This document shows positions 60,001 to 64,000 of a stretch of DNA of 64,000 nt, one piece after another. The notes under the pieces were generated by a model. It worked only from the letters and a program-made list of their open reading frames with translations, was not told the origin of the DNA and did not search any database. Source of the stretch: Citrobacter sp. Awk 4 (GTDB taxonomy: Bacteria > Pseudomonadota > Gammaproteobacteria > Enterobacterales > Enterobacteriaceae); the NCBI RefSeq assembly GCF_028069725.1, contig NZ_JANEWG010000004.1:62001-126000 (forward strand), in the 5' to 3' direction. Position 1 is the stretch's first letter; each line of letters begins with the position of its first letter. Made by a program: the position numbers and the translations under genes.

Positions 60001-60461
60001 TAATGGAACAGGTAGCCAGACAGTTGGTCGACGGTGGTGATCTTCGAGGTGGTCTTACCATCGGCGCTGGTGCCCGTCAGGGTGATTTTTCCCGCTTTCA
60101 GGAGTTCCGCGATAGTCGTGGAATCAACGACGCCACTCTGACCGTACTCAATGTCAGGGAGAGCGCCGCTGATGTTCAGCACTTTTTGGGAGTCCAGGTC
60201 TTTATATAAGAAACCGTAGTTATCGACTCCGTCGTGCACACCTGCGGAGATCGGCGTGTTGAAATCTATGGAGATATCATGATTACCGGTGGCAATTAAT
60301 GGGGCGGCAGACGCGACCACGGATACACCGGTTAATGCGGTTGCGGCAAGGATGCTCACAGATTTACGCGTGCTGCTTTTTTTCTTCCCACGGGATAATT
60401 CGGAAACGACGACCCAGAGACCGAGTGCCGCGTTCCAAATAATGCTGTAAACCTTATTCAT
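51057..60461 (-). CDS. Giant AIDA-type autotransporter adhesin
   Basis: A 3134-residue surface protein. The N terminus (MNKVYSIIWNAALGLWVVVSEL) is an extended signal-peptide region (ESPR), with the cleavage site near ASA at about residue 52. A huge passenger rich in Gly, Asn and Thr forms beta-helix-type repeats; at least seven passenger-associated repeats of the form GxGTLxLxGxNxYxGxT occur after about residue 1430. A block of about 370 residues is present twice (see repeat entry). The C-terminal barrel begins near residue 2850 (NRAWARMIGYSGK) and ends FKKMF, as autotransporters do. Family knowledge: such proteins mediate adhesion, autoaggregation or biofilm formation. No frame damage was seen. 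Confidence 0.93.
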   Translation of the reverse strand: MNKVYSIIWNAALGLWVVVSELSRGKKKSSTRKSVSILAATALTGVSVVASAAPLIATGNHDISIDFNTPISAGVHDGVDNYGFLYKDLDSQKVLNISGALPDIEYGQSGVVDSTTIAELLKAGKITLTGTSADGKTTSKITTVDQLSGYLFHYQSAMPSQNVDFGISDPADPENTASIKVFDTSDLANFLQVMDLGSVVLNTYDAKQVKIYKQFGFALATDGATANLNIGDDTQNASAKANTIELMAKDSSLLEAQNDKSQVNWQSDNYVRFGAAPVVPSKEFKSGTTTDTFGNDVTIMTYGYDKDGNVVKAGNRTFSITDVAGLAEFNDWLLGTSNDATVSPDGKKVSQIQLWLDAGVVTKVSDAQAKYASLIDGLLNSGKSSDSINWDYDVWTDGLSHNNNATASSGELHAVYANGQGTTGTIQKGSILAVDGSINGVMKATGGGTINNQGELNALRTSAGLSLAIGMLADNSTATNNGIINSGLFIDKNGNQNVNSYGAYGMQGLNSSTVTNNGTINQAITTDDYGTASAADPWSDTRPNTSLTLAIGMQLSGETTGVNKGQINVVDGSKDGKSFGKGTAYGVEVDGNATFVNEKGATISLGRDANDTTQNVLMPGGSSQSAGIMTKSAGDVTNHGNITLGTGVRNAAGILVGTATGDIVNTGTITVNGDKSGGVSKNYGISVRDSGAENNQVIRNDGQINVNGTDNVGIHISATNKEAQATTSATGTITVAGKGGTTDRNYAVWVEGNDANRATANVNSHITLQEAGNIGVHVRDNAVANVDSISSPTFNNTDQIGYYLFGKGATANIGEAVMNDNGQARTTIFRIAKGAMFDGNTTSPGTNTPSNLELTLKGENSTGVLATGVGSTVDTGEATFTVEGAGAAALIIEGGAIGSISDKTTITLTGTDTTAGIVDGQAHKLNGKDNDGSARDTTLTSNAKITSVAGGNNVIAYVTKNLGNLILDGKALIDLASKNSIGVDVQQGGRFTNNSTSVLHVADGIGVRASGSDAQIKKLGTIEVDDGTAGVLLAKDARLSISSGTGGQPDAITTKGTADGIRLEAGAGSLSAQGVTIKALGSGAGIQNNAERSDITLNDVTITANDGPGIRTSVELNVKDGSNNKLNVTGAGTGFAFEKQDGTATTGNLNIGTGYTVLVHNDTNNATGSGILAKTNGNLTTRANITVQDTTGGSAIIAQNVSALANSGTIISNSTSGKAVIDASGNNGKSISNSGTLQAASDRAIAIQSGLGNDTITISGKTVGIINTGRGSDNFTWNQGTFAGEVNFDGTNGNNNAKIGNVSLKETRHITTQAGSGNALTFTNTHGDAAKIGSLTADNLSTGTNIGAGWDSLTLTGAQADMRIVEDLKLKSETISVNDGATLRTGDHRETSSSAATINNYAVNTSGSGSRVIFDTLGDGVGAQQVYSGIISGDGRFERAAGGTTIFTANNTYTGSTTIDNTGTLQLGVGGTNGGIAEVSSILDNGLLAINRSDDVRLNGVISGTGALQQIGDGTTRLKGDNTYKGQTTVEKGTLLVNGDQSAATGATDVNGSATLGGVGVIGGDVAMNNSSIISAGDGGAGTLTINGSLKLGSQTTSDFQLGQAFVPGGARNDLVDVAGDLKLDGTLNVTESAGGQFGPGVYRIYNYGGSLDNQTLDLGSVPSGQDKSNIFVQTILKNQVNLVNANGVTLQFWDGQTSGSNHGKSGIEGNGAIDGGDGKWMAIGDNGDNNWTQQDGNGNAPWAQKAFAVFTGKAGTVEVDDAAGKVAFSGAQFGTDGYVVKGDALNGYATTAGGNELMLRVGEGAAGADVTATIESRILEGDSADKLTLVKTDLGRLILSGENEYRGGTRIDGGTLQISSDKNLGQAGTGLTINNASTLQLGADLSTDRTITLGANKDAEIFDLNSHQFTPTGDITGAGKLKVTSSSSTAGSTLTFDRANSYQGTTEIAGTGKANNVTVNVSKTGAFGSNASSTVEMNKGATLNVSGADTSLQSLTMNIADSLLTLADTVTAAGSTLNLTEKAKAIFSQQATAENAKINLNSGSTAVFTDNTTAGNSRIAVSSDSTLALQDDASGGNAIVTNSGLMTFADNALAEMAQVKNQAGGNVDIRGVNSATSIGSLSGAGNVELGDKRLSLGNLSLDDTISGIISGTDGSLVKIGDGTLTLTGDNTYTGTTDVDQGVLLVNGNQSAATGLVTVKSGATLGGDGIIGGTVNVEDNGHITAGAALNSVGKLTTGALNLSDNSQLDYQFGLANTPGGAFNDLINVNGDLTLDGKLNIETTPGGSFDVGVYRVINYTGALTNNVMDIANAPEAADSLYVQTSVKNQVNLVNHAGLTLRFWDGTGGENGELKNNGVINGGDGIWQSSKGNDNWTTDESTPEGILNAPFTDAAFAVFQGEAGNVTVDNSKGDVIISGAQFATDGYHVGGEAITTNTANTLIRVGDGTVDGAKYIATIDSQIRGTGGLNKGDLGTLILNGDNTYSGGTTITAGTLQVSGDKNLGAAGTGITFNGGTLKYGAAFNTARQVTLESGGGTFDTNSHNVALLTDVEGNGQLTKTGKGVLTLTQDNSYTGGTTIAQGTLQLGTGGNIGSIQGDIVDNGALNINRANTYAINGNISGTGQLLQTGSGTTILEGSNSYSGVTLVANGVLQAGGENTLSAASQHYVFEGTTLNTQGYNQTVAGLANNGDVSLLGQQVGSTLTVKGDYNAKGGTLKIAASQDASGNGIADRLIIDGGKASGSTLLDVDGSGLGAPTVGDGIEVVTALNGATTTAQSTQDAFHLASDRMAAGAFEYQLHAGNAQGQGENWYLRSEYRPETMLINGLASVVRQGDLSLLGNMHQRMGDDIKPGIDEDNRAWARMIGYSGKTKLDDATGTETSSHTTGIQVGADLYGGANWKAGVYASVLDIDSSVNGTKVGSAGKGGNIDDNGFYIGGYATWFSETGMYVDNVLQYGNHDSRLAASGNSDSYTVKGNTLTASTEVGKPFRLGASAWSLEPQAQLIYQYSDFDDSTLNGSTKTKVKMDTADSFTARLGVRLVADYDTNHGKIQPYGRVNLWQGLGSKDKTHFSNAVTTTTLESSQQYSSTEVAAGMTWTIDRDLQVYGELGTQFSNGGSKAQVEAPINASIGFKKMF
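52900..55930 (-). repeat. Duplicated passenger block in the autotransporter
   Basis: Residues about 1510-1880 (nt about 54820-55930) and 2150-2520 (nt about 52900-54010) are related copies, each running from a GDNTYxGxT...LLVNGxQSAATG repeat through VYRxxNYxGxL, KNQVNLVN and FWDG to a SxDKNLGxAGTG repeat. They are separated by about 270 residues. The copies differ enough to be old. Borders are approximate. Confidence 0.75.
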
Positions 60462-60654
60462 ATATAACCCTCATCTGCATTTCTGTTTTGCATGTGTTAA
60501 TACGTTGAGTTGTTGGCTGTGTTTGGCTCGCGGAGTGCTGCCTGAGTGTTGATTTTTTGAAAATAGAAAGTCCTTCCGGGCGAAGCGGAATTAAAGTGGT
60601 GAAGATAAGATGCGTTATTAAAATATCTGGTGATTCATTCCTTAAACCAGTGTT

Positions 60655-61233
60655 CTACAGCTGGCTATACTGAGAAATCATATATTTCAGTCGGGTATTA
60701 TTGTGTCCCAGCTTTTTGGCAATATTGCTTTTATAGGCGCTGATGGTTTTCTCGCTTTTGTGCGATGCTCCGGCGATTTGGGAAAGCGACCAGCCGCGGG
60801 CAAACAGCATCATCACGTTGAACTCGTTGACCGTCATTGGGTTGGCTAATGGTTTAGCCGGGCATGGCTTTTTATTATTGATAATACTGGTTATTTTTTG
60901 CAGGGTGGCGTCGAGGGAATCACGAATATTCAGAAACGCCAGGCGCATCCCGCAAACGGTCTGGAAGAGAGAGAATGTGTTTTCATCGGCTAAAACGATG
61001 ATCGTCGCAGAAGGGCGTAATGACATGGCGCGGATAATTCCGGCGTATTTTAAAGCCTCACTTTCACTTGGGTTAATGATGAAATAATCCGCATTGCGTG
61101 ATATTTCTTTTCCCGCCGAAAGTGTTTGAGAGGAGTGGAATTCCATATCAACAAATAGCATTGTGCCGCGCAGGATATTTCGCATGCCCAGCCAGGTGTG
61201 AAATGACTCACCTAAAAAAATAGCTTTTGGCAT
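60655..61233 (-). CDS. LuxR/RcsB-like HTH regulator
   Basis: A 192-residue protein with a LuxR-type HTH near the C terminus (FARGWSLSQIAGASHKSEKT, about residues 143-165) and an N-terminal receiver-like domain that lacks a conserved phospho-acceptor aspartate. AAGGAGATCG precedes the ATG. It lies upstream of and parallel to the autotransporter gene with a gap of 193 bp, so it is a candidate activator of that gene. Resembles BglJ/RcsB-type auxiliary regulators in layout. Confidence 0.85.
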   Translation of the reverse strand: MPKAIFLGESFHTWLGMRNILRGTMLFVDMEFHSSQTLSAGKEISRNADYFIINPSESEALKYAGIIRAMSLRPSATIIVLADENTFSLFQTVCGMRLAFLNIRDSLDATLQKITSIINNKKPCPAKPLANPMTVNEFNVMMLFARGWSLSQIAGASHKSEKTISAYKSNIAKKLGHNNTRLKYMISQYSQL

Positions 61234-61851
61234 AACGATCTCCTTGAATTTGGGTGCAGCATATCGCCCCTTTTTTCAACCATTAAAAAAGGGTCTGTCT
61301 CACGTTATAAATACGGTTGGATACAGGCGTATATTCGTGCGCGTACTGAACGCTGTTCAGGCATCCTGATTTATTCGATATTCGCTGTCTTTAATTGAAT
61401 TTGTAACTACTCATTACGATGAATATTACTCTTAGCCAAAATGTAAGATAAATCGTTTATTTCAGTACACTGGGTGTGATTGATAGATTTCGCTTATGGA
61501 TGGCCTGTAACGTCTGGTGACTCATCGGCAAAAGACAGCCAAATCCTAAGTGATTAGGATGAAATTCATTAAGAGCCCTTACATTTCAGTGTGATGGTTG
61601 TCACGTTTTTGTTAGGGTGTCGGTGGCTAAGAAAATTCCTGGCATACTGAGGGAGAAGTGGAGGGGAAAAGAGAAAAACGGAGGGCGAAAAGCTATTTTT
61701 GGATGTTAATCTTGTTTTGTGTTTAATTTTTGGTGTTTTATTCTGATGTTTTGATGTTGTTTGATTTTTTAATCTGAAATTAACAATTTGTGCTAAATTT
61801 CGAAATGTAACTTGCCAGAAAATGCTTTGGCAGGTAGCGACTTTTCGAGGT
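61234..61851. other. AT-rich gap between luxR-like and J-domain-like genes
   Basis: 618 bp without a supported gene. The part 61700-61800 is extremely T-rich on the plus strand. The region near 61234-61300 should contain the promoter of the LuxR-type gene; the opposite end lies behind the 3' end of the J-domain-like gene. No RNA gene was recognised. Confidence 0.45.
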
Positions 61852-63027
61852 TTAGCCTGCCTGAATCTCCTTCTCAGCCTGTTTCATTTGCCCTTCCAGC
61901 GTGTCACGGATGCCCGTCAGGGTGCGCTCTTGCTCAGATAGCCAGGTCTCTTTATCCAGAACGGAAGTCGCAAGACGCCACGCGTTTTCAGACTCCAGTT
62001 CAGTAATCTCTTTTCGCAAGGCGTCAATTTGCGTTCTGAGCTGCTCTATTCTGGCGCGCAGGTGTTCGGGATTGTTCAACCCGTCGCCAGCTATGCTGGG
62101 TTCCAGCCCTTGATGAAGCTGGGCGAGTAACGCGCGAATGGCCGCCAAATCGGCATTCTGACGAGCCTGGTTAAGCTGAACCATCATCTGATGCGCTTTT
62201 TCCTTCAACGCGTCGGCGACGACATCCGGATGACAGAGTCGGCTTGCCTGACGCCACAGGCGCTTAAGCTCGTTACGCTCATCCGCAGAGAGCTGTTGGT
62301 CCCGGTCATGACGATGCAGTGCGTCCTGCTGCTGTTCCCGGTATTGGGCATATTCGTTATCTGCGTTTTCGCGCGCCTGGCGAGTAGCGCTCTCCTCCTG
62401 ACGGGTAAAATCATTTTCCAGTTCGCGAATTTCAGCCAGCAGGGCAGTGATAAGTTCGGTCTGTTGCTGAATACGTTTTCGCACCTCTGCCGCTTCCCGG
62501 GACGTTGAACTGAGACTCACCCAGTGCCGTTTGAGCGTCGCCAGTTGATCAATCGCCTGTGAAATGTACTGCTGGCAGGATTGGTAGTCCTTTTCTCTGC
62601 GCCTGAGTTCGGCCTCTTGCTTGCGTTGCGCGCTGGCGGCCAGTTGTTTACGCAATTCTAAAATGCGGCTCATTAATGGGCCAAGGCGGAGGTGGTACAG
62701 ATCATTAAAATCATCGAGGATCTGAATACGGGTATTACGCTTGTCGATCAGTTCGTGTAACTGGGATTCGAGCGCTTTCAGTTCCAGTTTGGCGGCTGCG
62801 ATAACCGGATCCTGCCATGTCGACACCGCGCGTTGTGCACCCAGCCAGGCGGTAATCTCACTCAGGGCGTCGCTGAAACGTCTCTGTTCAAGGGCGTGGG
62901 CAATCGACCCTATGGCGGCATCAAGATCGTCGTTTTTCAGGTACGTGAGCTGCTGCCAGATGATCGCTTCATCTTCCAGTTCAATGGCGCTTTTGACGAT
63001 CTCTAGCCGTTTAATGATCTTATTCAT
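61852..63027 (-). CDS. Coiled-coil protein with internal J-domain-like HPD motif
   Basis: A 391-residue soluble protein. Long charged helices (about residues 75-245 and 320-391) look like coiled coils. Between them a J-domain-like section reads ELKRLWRQASRLCHPDVV (H266-P267-D268), followed by helix KAHQMMVQLNQARQNADL. The HPD motif is the Hsp70-activating site of DnaJ-family proteins, but here it lies deep inside and the first J helix is not obvious. The start at 63027 (MNKIIKRLEIVKSA) follows an ATG; a longer frame to 63084 is less likely. Function unknown; an adaptor to DnaK is inferred. Confidence 0.75.
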   Translation of the reverse strand: MNKIIKRLEIVKSAIELEDEAIIWQQLTYLKNDDLDAAIGSIAHALEQRRFSDALSEITAWLGAQRAVSTWQDPVIAAAKLELKALESQLHELIDKRNTRIQILDDFNDLYHLRLGPLMSRILELRKQLAASAQRKQEAELRRREKDYQSCQQYISQAIDQLATLKRHWVSLSSTSREAAEVRKRIQQQTELITALLAEIRELENDFTRQEESATRQARENADNEYAQYREQQQDALHRHDRDQQLSADERNELKRLWRQASRLCHPDVVADALKEKAHQMMVQLNQARQNADLAAIRALLAQLHQGLEPSIAGDGLNNPEHLRARIEQLRTQIDALRKEITELESENAWRLATSVLDKETWLSEQERTLTGIRDTLEGQMKQAEKEIQAG

Positions 63028-63307
63028 GAAAACTGTGGCCTGGCATGGCTTAAAAATGAGTGACAGAGAATAGTTCTGAGACACCCATTTGAAAATACGG
63101 AAAAAATATTAAAACGCATTCTGTGGTCTGCGACGCCTTTTCGTCCACCGGAATTCATGAAAATTATCTGTTTCCCGCAATATTAGGGCTGCAATGGTGT
63201 TTTAAACGCCTGTTTTCGCGTTCTCACTTCCGTCGGATTGCGCCTTGCGACAACGAAGTTGAAATGTTAAAAGGAGCCCCTCAATAAAAACGACACAGGG
63301 GTAGGGC

Positions 63308-64000
63308 GTGAAAAACGCGTCAACTGTATCTGACACCAGTGCGTCAGATGCCGCGTCGAACAGTGAACCGACGCTTCATCGAGGGTTGCAAAACCGTCAT
63401 ATTCAATTGATTGCCCTCGGGGGCGCGATTGGTACGGGTCTGTTTCTGGGAATTGGCCCAGCGATTCAGATGGCCGGTCCGGCCGTGTTGCTGGGTTATG
63501 CTGTTGCCGGGATCATTGCTTTTTTAATTATGCGGCAACTGGGTGAAATGGTTGTCGAAGAACCGGTTTCTGGCTCTTTCGCCCATTTTGCTTACAAGTA
63601 TTGGGGACCGTTCGCAGGCTTCCTTTCCGGCTGGAACTACTGGGTGATGTTTGTGCTGGTCGGCATGGCGGAGCTGACGGCTGCCGGTATTTACATGCAA
63701 TACTGGTTACCCGAAGTCCCGACCTGGATCTGGGCTGCCGCCTTTTTCATTATTATTAATGCCGTAAACCTGGTGAATGTGCGTCTGTATGGCGAGACGG
63801 AGTTTTGGTTTGCGTTAATCAAAGTGTTGGCGATTATCGGCATGATCGGTTTCGGGCTGTGGATGCTCTTTTCCGGTAGCGGCGGCGAGCACGCAAGTAT
63901 CGAAAACCTTTGGCGTTATAACGGCTTTTTTGCCACTGGCTGGAACGGTTTAATTCTCTCGCTGGCGGTGATCATGTTCTCGTTCGGTGGGCTGGAGTTG
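63308..64000 (+). CDS. pheP: Phenylalanine-specific permease PheP, 5' part
   Basis: The first 231 residues of the amino-acid/polyamine/organocation (APC) family phenylalanine transporter; the gene runs past the window. It starts with GTG at 63308, with AGGGG six bases before. The cytoplasmic N-tail is followed by the first helix with GGAIGTGLFLGIG, the family substrate motif, and further helices through IMFSFGGLEL. Close to E. coli PheP throughout. It marks the return to core gene order (E. coli has cusA-pheP). Confidence 0.96.
   Translation, partial: MKNASTVSDTSASDAASNSEPTLHRGLQNRHIQLIALGGAIGTGLFLGIGPAIQMAGPAVLLGYAVAGIIAFLIMRQLGEMVVEEPVSGSFAHFAYKYWGPFAGFLSGWNYWVMFVLVGMAELTAAGIYMQYWLPEVPTWIWAAAFFIIINAVNLVNVRLYGETEFWFALIKVLAIIGMIGFGLWMLFSGSGGEHASIENLWRYNGFFATGWNGLILSLAVIMFSFGGLEL

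Noticed and set aside
63085-63307. TyrR box before pheP
   Set aside because: No TGTAAA-N6-TTTACA-like sequence was found in the leader.

Overview
The window is a chromosomal segment from a member of the Enterobacteriaceae, most likely Citrobacter or a close relative. The backbone follows the E. coli/Salmonella order: ybbP, selU, purK-purE, lpxH, ppiB, cysS, ybcI, ybcJ, folD, then a fim cluster, argU, and later cusSR-cusCFBA and pheP. The fim cluster is of the Salmonella type (fimAICDHF plus fimZ, fimY, an EAL gene and fimW). It is combined with a complete copper/silver efflux locus, and that combination points to Citrobacter. The assignment rests on remembered gene orders, not on a search.

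Layout. 1-11.0 kb holds housekeeping genes: the 3' part of ybbP, a porin where E. coli K-12 has rhsD, the tRNA-modifying selU, purine synthesis purEK with a PurR-like operator, lpxH, ppiB, cysS, ybcI, ybcJ and folD. 11.6-21.2 kb is the type 1 fimbrial operon followed by its regulators on the opposite strand. 21.4 kb is argU, the tRNA for AGA codons; fimY carries an AGA at codon 3. 21.7-28.2 kb is a one-direction locus with a CitA/DcuS-type sensor kinase, its response regulator, and an ABC importer (binding protein, fused double permease, ATPase). 28.7-36.7 kb is a tightly overlapping run of eight genes: ketosynthase-III-like enzyme, SDR, metallo-hydrolase, adenylate-forming ligase, second SDR, membrane GT2/GT21-like glycosyltransferase, small alpha/beta-hydrolase-like protein and a UGT-like glycosyltransferase. 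A 23-codon reading frame is coupled on both sides in the middle. This looks like a pathway for an uncharacterised glycosylated lipid-like product and is the main candidate for an undescribed system. 36.8-39.2 kb encodes an 815-residue ankyrin-repeat protein.

39.3-47.9 kb is cusS-cusR divergent from cusCFBA, with a palindromic CusR box between them. Between cusA and pheP, which are adjacent in E. coli K-12, lies an accessory block (48.4-63.0 kb). It contains a YcgR/PilZ gene interrupted by an in-frame amber codon inside its c-di-GMP-binding motif, a LuxR-type regulator, an intact EAL phosphodiesterase, a 200-bp MITE-like repeat inserted exactly at the EAL stop codon, a 3134-residue autotransporter adhesin, a second LuxR-type regulator, and a coiled-coil protein with an internal J-domain-like HPD motif. 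The block resembles a c-di-GMP-linked adhesin island. The window ends inside pheP.

No rRNA, CRISPR array, integrase or complete insertion sequence was seen.
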